Program-made: the position numbers and the translations under genes
The notes under the pieces: model-generated
The model's input: the letters and a program-made list of their open reading frames with translations, nothing else
What the model was told of the DNA's origin: nothing
Databases searched by the model: none
Part shown: positions 54,511-62,580 of the stretch, piece after piece
Layout of the letters: the number at the start of each line of letters is the position of its first letter
Position numbering within the stretch: position 1 is the stretch's first letter
Source of the DNA: Candidatus Alistipes merdigallinarum
GTDB taxonomy: Bacteria; Bacteroidota; Bacteroidia; Bacteroidales; Rikenellaceae
NCBI GenBank assembly: GCA_019119305.1
Contig: DWXH01000009.1
Span: 113,051 to 177,050, forward strand
Direction of reading: 5' to 3'
DNA length: 64,000 bases

Positions 54511-55698
54511 ATGAGTTGCATCAATAAAAACAAACTGGATTGCGTTAATGTCAACGCACACCTGCACACCCCCTACTCGTTCAGTGCATTCGACAAGCTG
54601 ACCGACGCACTCGACCGTGCCGTAAACGAAAACGTAAAGGTCGTCGGTATCAACGACTTCTACTCGATGGACGGGTACAAGGAGTGGAACGACGGCTGTA
54701 TCGAACGCAAACTGTTCCCGCTGTTCAATATCGAGTTCATCAGCCTCCAAGAGGAGGATCAGGCAGCCGGCATCCGGGTCAACGACCCGAATAATCCGGG
54801 CAGAACCTATCTCAGTGGAAAGGGTCTCGCCTATCCGGTCGATTTGCCCGAACCCTACGCCACACAGTTAGCCAACGTTCGCAACGAGTCGAACGAACAG
54901 GTGAAAACGATGTGCGGCAAACTGAATGACGTACTCGCCTCCTACGATGCCGGGTTCCGTCTCGATTTCGACCTGATCGAACAGACGTTGACCAAAGGTT
55001 CGATTCGCGAACGCCATCTGGCCAAAGCGCTCCGCATCTCGGCATACGATCACTTGAAAAACGACGAAGCGGCCATCCGGGCCTTCTTTGAAAAGATTTT
55101 CGGAGGCAAAGCGCTGAAATCGGATGTCAACAACCACGCGGCCGTGGAAAACGAGATCCGTGGCAACCTGCTCAAAGCGGGTGGAGCGGCTTTCGTTCCG
55201 GAAGACCCGAAAGCTTTCCTGCCGATGGATACGGTACGGAAGATCATCTTGGCTGCCGGCGGTATCCCGACCTACCCGTTCTTGGCAGATGACGCCAAAG
55301 GCGGCTTTACCGACTTCGAACAGGATGTAGTCAAGACCGCTGAAGTGCTGAAACAACGGGGAATTTTTTCCGTAGAGTTTATCACGACCCGCAACAGCGT
55401 CGAGGTTCTCGAAAAATATGCCGGCTATCTGCACGACAACGGTTTCGTCGTAACGTTCGGTTCGGAGCACAATACGCCGGCCATGGAGCCGATCGAACTC
55501 TTCGCCCGCGGCGGAGTGCCTTTGACCGACCGGCTGAAATACATCAACTATTGCGGCGCATGCGTCGTTGCTGCCCATCAGGATATTGTCCAGAGCGGCA
55601 TGCAGGGCTATGTCGACAGTCGGGGAAAAGCCGACATCGAAAAGCGCGACGAGTATATCAAACATGGTGACAACGTCATCAAATCCATCATTTTATAA
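54511..55698 (+). CDS. PHP-domain metal-dependent phosphoesterase-like protein
   Basis: A 395-residue cytosolic protein. NVNAHLHTPYSFSAF (about 12-26) is PHP motif I (HxH), VVGINDFYSMDGY is motif II with D in place of the more common H, NIEFIS carries the glutamate of motif III, and later FGSEHNTPAM and VAAHQDIV give further metal histidines. It is longer than histidinol-phosphatase-type PHP enzymes, with a helical insertion (about 100-230). PHP enzymes hydrolyse phosphoesters; here a sugar phosphate or its derivative is an attractive inferred substrate since two aldolases and a dehydrogenase follow. 48 bases before the aldolase-SDR gene. Confidence 0.72.
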   Translation: MSCINKNKLDCVNVNAHLHTPYSFSAFDKLTDALDRAVNENVKVVGINDFYSMDGYKEWNDGCIERKLFPLFNIEFISLQEEDQAAGIRVNDPNNPGRTYLSGKGLAYPVDLPEPYATQLANVRNESNEQVKTMCGKLNDVLASYDAGFRLDFDLIEQTLTKGSIRERHLAKALRISAYDHLKNDEAAIRAFFEKIFGGKALKSDVNNHAAVENEIRGNLLKAGGAAFVPEDPKAFLPMDTVRKIILAAGGIPTYPFLADDAKGGFTDFEQDVVKTAEVLKQRGIFSVEFITTRNSVEVLEKYAGYLHDNGFVVTFGSEHNTPAMEPIELFARGGVPLTDRLKYINYCGACVVAAHQDIVQSGMQGYVDSRGKADIEKRDEYIKHGDNVIKSIIL

Positions 55699-55745
55699 TT
55701 TAGTTAGATGGCTTCGAAAGCCATCACGAAAAAGAGAAAATCATA

Positions 55746-57704
55746 ATGAAAGAGATAGAGCAACTGATCGAAATATCACAGAAATACGGCAAGGACAGCC
55801 GCTATGTGATCGCCGGGGGTGGAAACACTTCCTATAAAAATGCAGAAAAACTGTGGGTCAAAGCCAGCGGATGCGCTTTAGCCACGATCACAGAGGACGG
55901 GTTTGCCGTTTTGGACCGCAAAAAATTGAACGTCATTTCGGAAAAAACTTACAGCAATGACACCGCCACCCGCGAGGAGGAGGTAAAGAATGATTTGGCC
56001 GCAGCCTGTCTGACCAAAGACCGCCGTCCGTCGGTGGAGACCTCGATGCACAACGCATTGAGCGCAAGCTTCATCGTTCACCTGCACCCGACTATGGTCA
56101 ACGGTCTGATGTGCGCGCAAAATGCAGAGGCGAAAACGGCCGAGCTGTTCGGTAACGACGCCGTGTATGTTCCCTACACCGATCCGGGATATGTGCTGTT
56201 CAAAGAGGTTTTAGACCGCATCAACGCCTACAAAGCAGCCTTCGGGAAAGAGCCCTCGATCCTGCTGCTTCAAAACCACGGAATCTTCGTCGGAGCCGAC
56301 ACGACCGCCGAAGTGGAGGCAATCTACGAACGGGTGCTCGGTACGATCGAAAAAGCTGCCGGCGTAGCTCTTCCCGAAGAGGCACTTCCCGTATGCGACT
56401 GCGTACAGGAGGTGATTCCGGCTATCCGGATGATGCTCAGCAAATCGGGACTGAAGACCCTCAAGATCCGTAACAACAAGCTGATCGAAACATTCGCTTC
56501 ATCGGAGAAGGAGTTTGCCAAAGTGGCCGCTCCGTTCTCACCGGATGCAATCGTATACTGCAAATCGAAATACATCTACCTCGACTGTGCCGATAAGGAG
56601 AGTCTGCTCGACGAAGCGCAAAAGCAGATCGAAGCCTATGTAGAAAAGAACGGCTACACACCGAAAGTATTGGTAATAAAAGGAATCGGGCTTGTTGCCG
56701 TAGGCGACAACGCAGCCGGCTGCGATATCATTCTGGATGTCTATGAAGACATGATGAAGATCGCGACAATCGCCCAAGCTTTCGGAGGCGAACACCCGAT
56801 GACCCCGAAACAGATCGACTTCATCGACAACTGGGAAGTGGAAAACTACCGCCGCAAAGTGAGTGCAGGCGGAGCTTCGGGCCGTGTAGAGAACAAAACG
56901 ATCATCGTTACGGGAGCTGCACAAGGTTTCGGAGAGGGAATCGCCCGTTGCCTGATCAAAGAGGGTGCCAACATCGTCGTAGCCGACCTGAACGAAACGG
57001 TAGGTAAAGCAACCGCCGAAAACCTGAGCAAAATAGGCAAGAGCAACCGCGCCATTTTCGTCAAAACGAACGTTGCCGATCTGGACAGCCTGCACAACCT
57101 GCTACACGAAACGGTCTGCAACTTCGGAGGTGTCGACGTCTTCGTAAGCAACGCCGGCGTACTTCGTGCCGGAGGCTTGGAAGAGATGACTCCCGAAAAC
57201 TTCGAATTCGTGACGAAGATCAACTACAACGCCTACTTCTATTGCGCCAAGACCGTATCCCGCGTCATGAAGCTGCAAAACAAATATGCGGAAGAGAACT
57301 ACGGCGATATTATCCAGATCAACTCCAAATCGGGCTTGCGCGGCTCGAAGGCCAACTTCGCATACGCCGGTGGAAAATTCGGCGGCATCGGATTGACCCA
57401 ATCGTTCGCACTGGAGCTCGCACCGTTCCGGATCAAGGTCAACTCGGTATGTCCGGGCAACTTCTACGAAGGTCCGCTGTGGTCGAACCCCGAAAACGGA
57501 CTCTTCCTCCAATACCTCCATGCAGGAAAAGTTCCCGGAGCCAAAACCGTCGAGGACGTCAGAGCCTACTACATGGCACAGGTTCCGATGCGTAAGGGTA
57601 CCGGTCCGGAAGATGTCACCAAGGCCGTGCTCTACCTGATCGAACAGACCTGCGAAACCGGCCAGGCCGTTCCGGTTACCGGAGGTCAGGTCATGCTCAG
57701 CTAA
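55746..57704 (+). CDS. Class II aldolase fused to short-chain dehydrogenase
   Basis: A 652-residue bifunctional enzyme of the rhamnulose-1-phosphate aldolase/SDR type. Aldolase half (about 1-210): GGGNTSYKN, the zinc pair in IVHLHPTMVN (HxH), DPGYVLFK and the third histidine in LQNHGIF. SDR half (about 385-652): cofactor motif VTGAAQGFGEGIA, NSKSGLRG with the catalytic serine, and Y-x3-K in FAYAGGKFGG. In Bacteroidetes and other phyla such fusions cleave a ketose phosphate or ketose and oxidise the aldehyde (lactaldehyde in rhamnose use). No rhamnose kinase or isomerase is linked here, so the substrate may differ. Confidence 0.87.
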   Translation: MKEIEQLIEISQKYGKDSRYVIAGGGNTSYKNAEKLWVKASGCALATITEDGFAVLDRKKLNVISEKTYSNDTATREEEVKNDLAAACLTKDRRPSVETSMHNALSASFIVHLHPTMVNGLMCAQNAEAKTAELFGNDAVYVPYTDPGYVLFKEVLDRINAYKAAFGKEPSILLLQNHGIFVGADTTAEVEAIYERVLGTIEKAAGVALPEEALPVCDCVQEVIPAIRMMLSKSGLKTLKIRNNKLIETFASSEKEFAKVAAPFSPDAIVYCKSKYIYLDCADKESLLDEAQKQIEAYVEKNGYTPKVLVIKGIGLVAVGDNAAGCDIILDVYEDMMKIATIAQAFGGEHPMTPKQIDFIDNWEVENYRRKVSAGGASGRVENKTIIVTGAAQGFGEGIARCLIKEGANIVVADLNETVGKATAENLSKIGKSNRAIFVKTNVADLDSLHNLLHETVCNFGGVDVFVSNAGVLRAGGLEEMTPENFEFVTKINYNAYFYCAKTVSRVMKLQNKYAEENYGDIIQINSKSGLRGSKANFAYAGGKFGGIGLTQSFALELAPFRIKVNSVCPGNFYEGPLWSNPENGLFLQYLHAGKVPGAKTVEDVRAYYMAQVPMRKGTGPEDVTKAVLYLIEQTCETGQAVPVTGGQVMLS

Positions 57705-57718
57705 TAAACATCGGACAG

Positions 57719-57769
57719 CGAGCGGAAAAAGTCGTCGATCCGAAACCATATCGATTGACATTCCGCTCG
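57719..57769 (+). terminator. Terminator-like hairpin after the aldolase-SDR gene
   Basis: 9-bp perfect arms CGAGCGGAA (57719-57727) and TTCCGCTCG (57761-57769) with a 33-base loop that can pair internally (CGAT/ATCG). Confidence 0.5.
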
Positions 57770-57839
57770 TTATCTTCTTGTAACATCTATTTAACCAATA
57801 GAAATGTGACAAAAATTCGCATGGAATGAATTTAATATA

Positions 57840-57847
57840 TATCTTTG
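57840..57847 (+). promoter_or_regulatory. -7 element for the alcohol dehydrogenase gene
   Basis: TATCTTTG, 64 bases before the ATG at 57912; the gene thus has its own promoter inside the locus. Confidence 0.6.
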
Positions 57848-57911
57848 CCGAAAATTTTAGATCTTTCATGTGAATTGTATGTCAGCATTGAAATTTTAAA
57901 ACCTAAAACAC

Positions 57912-59186
57912 ATGAAAACAAAAGCAGTTAGATTATACGGTAAAAACGACCTCCGGTTGGAAGAGTTCGAACTGCCGAAGATCAAAGAGGACGAAATTCT
58001 GGCCAAAGTCGTATGCGACAGCATCTGCATGTCGTCGTACAAGGCCTCGCACGAAGCCGACATACACAAACGCGTACCGAGAAACATCGCCGAAAAACCG
58101 GTAATCATCGGTCACGAATTTGCAGGTGAGTTGGTCGAGGTAGGTTCCAAATGGAGCAGTCAGTTCAAAGCAGGAGACAAATTCTCAATCCAACCCGCAC
58201 TGAACTACGAACAAGGTCCCGTAGGTGTATTGAGTGCCCCGGGTTACTCATACCAATTCATCGGTGGCGATGCAACCTACGTCATCATTCCTAACGAAGT
58301 GATGGCTAACGGCTGTCTGCTGAAATATGAAGGAAACGGATATTACCCCGCATCGCTTTCGGAACCGCTCTCATGCGTTATCGGCGCCATGCACGCCAAC
58401 TACCATACGACTCCGGGATCGTATAAACACACGATGGAGATTAAGGAGGGCGGTAATATGGCAATCCTCGCAGGCGTCGGACCTATGGGACTGGCCGCAA
58501 TCAACTACGCCATCCACCGTACCGACAGAAAGCCTAAGATGATCGTGGTTACCGATATCGATCAGGCACGTCTGGACCGTGCTGCTTCGCTCTATTCACC
58601 CGAGGAGGCTGCGAAAAACGGAATCGAACTGAAATACATCAATACGGGCAAAATGGAGAATCCGGTGGAAGGGCTCAAAGCTCTGACCGACGGGAAAGGC
58701 TATAACGACGTATTCGTATTTGCACCGGTAGCTCCGGTCGTTGAACAAGCCGACGCGATCCTCGCGTTCGACGGATGCCTCAACTTTTTTGCAGGTCCGG
58801 CCAAAACGGATTTCAAGGCACAGTTCAACTTCTATAACGTACACTATGCCTACACACACGTCGTAGGTACCAGCGGTGGTAACACCGACGATATGAAAGA
58901 GGCGATCGCCATGATGAGCAAGGGTCTCGACCCGGCCGGACTGGTTACCCACGTCGGAGGAATCAATGCCGTTATCGATACGACGCTGAACCTGCCGAGC
59001 ATCCCGGGTGGCAAGAAATTGATCTATACCCACATCGAAATGCCGTTGACGCCGATTGCCGAATTCGAAGCAAAAGGTAAAGAGAATCCGGTTTACGCCG
59101 AATTGCACAAGCTCTGCGCGAAGAACAAAGGGCTGTGGAATACCGAAGCCGAGGCTTATCTGTTGGCCAACGCCGACAAGTTGTAG
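57912..59186 (+). CDS. Zinc-type alcohol dehydrogenase, L-sorbose-1-phosphate reductase-like
   Basis: A 424-residue medium-chain dehydrogenase. Catalytic zinc ligands fit the cysteine in DSICMSSYK and the histidine-glutamate in IGHEFAGEL (about 66-74); the structural-zinc cysteine quartet is absent. The Rossmann motif is LAGVGPMGLAAINYA (about 189-203). Length and the long middle insertion resemble the SorE (sorbose-1-phosphate reductase) group, which reduces a ketose phosphate to a hexitol phosphate or the reverse. Role in the locus: redox step before or after aldol cleavage, by inference. Confidence 0.8.
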   Translation: MKTKAVRLYGKNDLRLEEFELPKIKEDEILAKVVCDSICMSSYKASHEADIHKRVPRNIAEKPVIIGHEFAGELVEVGSKWSSQFKAGDKFSIQPALNYEQGPVGVLSAPGYSYQFIGGDATYVIIPNEVMANGCLLKYEGNGYYPASLSEPLSCVIGAMHANYHTTPGSYKHTMEIKEGGNMAILAGVGPMGLAAINYAIHRTDRKPKMIVVTDIDQARLDRAASLYSPEEAAKNGIELKYINTGKMENPVEGLKALTDGKGYNDVFVFAPVAPVVEQADAILAFDGCLNFFAGPAKTDFKAQFNFYNVHYAYTHVVGTSGGNTDDMKEAIAMMSKGLDPAGLVTHVGGINAVIDTTLNLPSIPGGKKLIYTHIEMPLTPIAEFEAKGKENPVYAELHKLCAKNKGLWNTEAEAYLLANADKL

Positions 59187-59220
59187 CCTTGCCTACCAGC
59201 GTTCCTTTGCAACGTCAGCG

Positions 59221-59293
59221 TCAAACTGTAAGAACAAACGATCCGGACGTTTCTCCGCAACAGGAGAGCGTCCCGGATCAAACTGAAAGAACA
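59221..59293 (+). repeat. Direct repeats flanking a long imperfect hairpin
   Basis: TCAAACTGTAAGAACA (59221-59236) and TCAAACTGAAAGAACA (59278-59293) differ by one base. Between and partly overlapping them a hairpin pairs 59240-59256 with 59263-59279 (outer GATCCGG...CCGGATC with one bulge, inner TTCTCC/GGAGAG). It lies between the dehydrogenase and aldolase genes, with no T-tract. Confidence 0.55.
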
Positions 59294-59365
59294 TTAGGAA
59301 AGGTTAGTTATATAGAAGACAAAAGGTTAGCATAAAGCTTAACAAAACAATTTTTTAATTAGGTT

Positions 59366-60667
59366 ATGAAACAGTTAGACACGAAACTGATGCACCCTGC
59401 CGATCAGATCACGGTCGTCATCGGGCGAATCTATCGGAGCGGTTTGACGACCACTTCCGGTGGAAACATCTCGATCAAGGACGAAAACGGGGACATCTGG
59501 ATCACACCCGGCGGTATCGACAAAGGATCGTTAACTCCGAAAGACATCATGTGTGTGAAAGCCGACGGTACCATCATCGGCCCGCACAAGCCCTCTTCGG
59601 AATTTCCCTTCCACAAGGCCATCTATGAGATGCGTCCGAAAATGACCGCTGTAATTCACGCTCACCCACCCGCATTGGTATCGTTCAGCATCACCCACCA
59701 GATTCCGAACACGAATATCATTCCTCAGGCAAAACGGGTCTGCGGAACGATCGGTTTCGCTCCTTACGATGTGCCGGGCAGCCAAGGTCTCGGTACCAAG
59801 ATTGCTACCGAATTCAAAAATCACCCCGATTACAAAGCGGTGATCATGGAGAATCACGGTGTCGTACTCTGCGGAGAAGATCTGATGGATGCATACCAAC
59901 GTTTCGAAACGCTCGAATTCTGTGCACGTACGGTGATCAACGCCAAGACACTCGGTGAACCGACCTACCTGACCGATGCCCAAATCGAACAACATGAAAA
60001 ATCGCTGCCGACCGATTATCCCCATTTCATGGGTGTAACCTATCCGTCGGACGAACGTGCAATTCGGACGTTGATCGTCAACATGGTACGCCGCGCCTGC
60101 GATCAAGGTTTGATGATCAGCTCTTACGGTACGGTATCTGTTCGTTGGAGAGGCAACGACTTCCTGATCACCCCTCCGGGCGTACCCCGTTGGGACATTG
60201 AACCGAGCAACATCGTACAGGTAAAGAACGGCATGGTCGAAGCCGGCAAGATTCCCAGCCGCTCGGTAGCTCTGCACCAGGAAATTTACCAGAGTCATCC
60301 GGAGATCAACTCGATCATCATCACACAGCCGCCACACTTGATGGGCTTCTGTACTTCCGGTGTCAAATTCAACGTACGGACCATTCCGGAAAGTTGGATC
60401 TTCCTCAAAGATACTCCTATCATTCCGTTCGGCGTACAATACGAAGACGACAAAAAGATTTCGGATGCATTAAAAAGCGTACCCGCTGTTCTGTTGGCTA
60501 ATGACTCCGTGTTGATTACCGGCGACGGACTGCTCCAGACTTTCGACCGGTTGGAAGTTGCCGAATTCAGTGCCAAATCGCTGATCATGGCTGCTCCGAT
60601 CGGCGAACTGAAACCGATTAACGATAAAGAGGTAGAGGATCTGCGCGTGGCCTTCCACGTAAAATAA
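59366..60667 (+). CDS. Tandem class II aldolase/adducin-domain protein, second domain degenerate
   Basis: A 433-residue protein with two class II aldolase folds. Domain 1 (about 1-215) has TTSGGNISIKD, the zinc pair in IHAHPPALVS and the third histidine in MENHGVV, so it can be active. Domain 2 (about 220-433) repeats the fold (SSYGTVSVRWRGNDFLITPP) but the HxH position reads IITQPPHL and the NHG position reads ANDSV, so the zinc site is lost. A regulatory or structural role of domain 2 is inference. Eight bases before the lipoate ligase gene, hence co-transcribed. Confidence 0.85.
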   Translation: MKQLDTKLMHPADQITVVIGRIYRSGLTTTSGGNISIKDENGDIWITPGGIDKGSLTPKDIMCVKADGTIIGPHKPSSEFPFHKAIYEMRPKMTAVIHAHPPALVSFSITHQIPNTNIIPQAKRVCGTIGFAPYDVPGSQGLGTKIATEFKNHPDYKAVIMENHGVVLCGEDLMDAYQRFETLEFCARTVINAKTLGEPTYLTDAQIEQHEKSLPTDYPHFMGVTYPSDERAIRTLIVNMVRRACDQGLMISSYGTVSVRWRGNDFLITPPGVPRWDIEPSNIVQVKNGMVEAGKIPSRSVALHQEIYQSHPEINSIIITQPPHLMGFCTSGVKFNVRTIPESWIFLKDTPIIPFGVQYEDDKKISDALKSVPAVLLANDSVLITGDGLLQTFDRLEVAEFSAKSLIMAAPIGELKPINDKEVEDLRVAFHVK

Positions 60668-60675
60668 CCGGATTC

Positions 60676-61380
60676 ATGCATCTTTTAAGAAGTTTATCCG
60701 ACTCTCCCGAGTTTAATTGTGCTTTGGAAGAGTATCTTTTAACAGAACGTCCTTTTCGGGACGTTCTGTTATTCTATATCAACCGCCCGTCTGTCATCGT
60801 CGGACGAAACCAAAAGATCGAAGCGGAAGTAAACACGGCATATTGCCGCCAACACGGAATCGAAGTAATCAAAAGGCTCTCCGGAGGCGGAACCGTATAC
60901 CATGATTACGGGAACATCAACTACTCCTTTATCGTCGACAAAACTGGATCTGCAGTTCTCGATCGCGACTTCGGAACTCCCTTAACGGCAGCTTTAGCCT
61001 CTTTAGGTATTCCGACGACAGTGGGAGCACGCAAAGAGTTATTGACCACAGACGGATATAAAATATCGGGAACAGCGGCCCACATCACCCGAGACAGCCA
61101 GCTGTTTCACGGTACACTACTCTATCGAACCGATCTGACCGTACTTGAGCAAACTCTTCAAGGAGATCGTTCTCTACGCGGCCGCAGTGTCGCATCCGTA
61201 TCCAGTCCCGTAATCAATTTATCCGTTTTCCGTCCGAAAAACGAAACTACGGAAGATTTTTTAAGACTTCTGTGCAATTTCTTCATGCATTATTATCAGA
61301 CACAACCGATTCAACCGATTTCGGACGAAATGATTTGTGGTACGGAAGCCCTTATTCTCAAAAAAAGAGAATCGAAATAA
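60676..61380 (+). CDS. lplA: Lipoate-protein ligase A
   Basis: A 234-residue ligase that activates lipoate (or takes up lipoyl-AMP) and transfers it to E2 lysines. Motifs: RPSVIVGRNQ (about 37-46), IKRLSGGGTVYHDYGNINYS (about 65-84), catalytic lysine in GYKISGTAA and HGTLLY. The C-terminal accessory domain is short or absent, as in LplJ-like small forms. Its place in the same locus as the E2 gene suggests a dedicated partner for K43 of that protein. Confidence 0.92.
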   Translation: MHLLRSLSDSPEFNCALEEYLLTERPFRDVLLFYINRPSVIVGRNQKIEAEVNTAYCRQHGIEVIKRLSGGGTVYHDYGNINYSFIVDKTGSAVLDRDFGTPLTAALASLGIPTTVGARKELLTTDGYKISGTAAHITRDSQLFHGTLLYRTDLTVLEQTLQGDRSLRGRSVASVSSPVINLSVFRPKNETTEDFLRLLCNFFMHYYQTQPIQPISDEMICGTEALILKKRESK

Positions 61381-61735
61381 AATCTATCCTTTCCCCCGCT
61401 AACAACACCAAAAAACAAGGACAGAACGACCTTTCTTCTTTCCATCCATCATCCAATATCGAACTTTCTAACCGAAATTTCATTCGGGCCGATATGATCT
61501 CCGAAACTTTTTCGTCATTAGTAAAAAAAGCCTGCAAATCTTCTCTTCGGGTCGCTTCAACGTATTGTCATCCAATTTCGAAAGCGGTATTAAAAATGTG
61601 TCGCTCTTTATTGGAGTACAGGAAATCCACTGGCTGTCTCATCGACCGTTGAACAAGTCTTCAATATGCCGAATCTACATCATGGACTACCTTTACGCAA
61701 AGGGCAACGTCGCCCCCCAATAAAAACATACAATC
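61381..61735. other. Intergenic stretch without a recognisable gene
   Basis: 355 bases between lplA and the recombinase gene. A short open frame crosses from inside lplA to 61652, but it has no family features. I see no terminator, tRNA or clear repeat. It may mark the border of an acquired segment. Confidence 0.4.
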
Positions 61736-62389
61736 ATGACAATAGGTTATTTACGGGTCAGCACGGAAAAACAACATCCAGCCAATCAACAAGATGAGAT
61801 CAGACGTTTCGCTGAAAGCAGAAATCTGACTGTAGACAGTTGGGTCACAGAAGTAGTCAGTGGAAGCAAACGCGAATGCGATCGAAAACTCGGGAGTTTA
61901 TTACGCCGAATGAAACGAGGCGACACACTAATTGTCACGGAAATATCGCGTTTGAGTCGGACCCTGACCGACATTATGGCTATCATGGGCCTATGCCTGA
62001 AGAAGGAGATCAACCTGTACACGACCAAAGAAGGGTATTCGTTCGACAACTCGATCAACAGCAAGGTACTCTGTTTTGCATTCGGATTGGTCGCCGAGAT
62101 CGAGCGCAACTTAATCTCTATGCGTACCAAAGAGGCACTTGCATTACGTAAAGCCGAAGGTATGGTTCTGGGTCGTAAAAAGGGGAGTTATACAAAATTC
62201 AACATCCTGGTAGAAAACCGACAATCCATCATCCAGATGCTAAACAAAAACAAGTCCATTACTTATATATGCAAAGAATTCAATCTGTCACGCGACACTT
62301 TCGACAAGTTCCGAAGAAGTTATCCATCGGTCCAACAAGCTGTTAATAAAAAGGAGGCACGTCGCACGAAACGTACGAGCAACAGGTAA
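61736..62389 (+). CDS. Serine site-specific recombinase/DNA invertase (Mpi/resolvase type)
   Basis: A 217-residue small serine recombinase. Catalytic serine in GYLRVSTEKQ (residue 9), then NQQDEIRRFAES, the TEISRLSRTLTDIM segment with the conserved arginines, and the long E-helix AFGLVAEIERNLISMRTKEAL; a C-terminal helix-turn-helix (NKSITYICKEFNLSRDTFDK) binds DNA. The type matches Bacteroides invertases of the Mpi group, which flip promoter segments. No clear invertible segment with flanking inverted repeats is seen in the window. The AT-rich 62390-62580 stretch and a membrane regulator follow. Confidence 0.88.
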   Translation: MTIGYLRVSTEKQHPANQQDEIRRFAESRNLTVDSWVTEVVSGSKRECDRKLGSLLRRMKRGDTLIVTEISRLSRTLTDIMAIMGLCLKKEINLYTTKEGYSFDNSINSKVLCFAFGLVAEIERNLISMRTKEALALRKAEGMVLGRKKGSYTKFNILVENRQSIIQMLNKNKSITYICKEFNLSRDTFDKFRRSYPSVQQAVNKKEARRTKRTSNR

Positions 62390-62555
62390 AGCCTACTATA
62401 CAAATTTCTGATTTTATTCTATATTGGTATCATATATAAAACTTCTAAATTTTTAGGAATCTCATGTTTTATTGATCTTTTCTCATATACGGCTTCGGGG
62501 GCGTCTATATAGTGAAATTTATTTCAAATATTTTTTGATTTTGTGTCATATTTTA

Positions 62556-62563
62556 TAGGTTTG
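62556..62563 (+). promoter_or_regulatory. -7 element for the membrane regulator
   Basis: TAGGTTTG, 18 bases before the ATG at 62581; a TTTG at 62534-62537 lies 18 bases further upstream. Confidence 0.45.
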
Positions 62564-62580
62564 TATACATATTTAAAGTT

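Noticed and set aside
61272..61652. 126-residue frame across the end of lplA
   Set aside because: Starts inside lplA in another frame, with no recognisable features.
62369..62378. AAACGTACGA, close to a remembered Mpi recognition consensus
   Set aside because: A single ten-base near-match inside the recombinase coding sequence without a nearby inverted partner; one such match is expected by chance.
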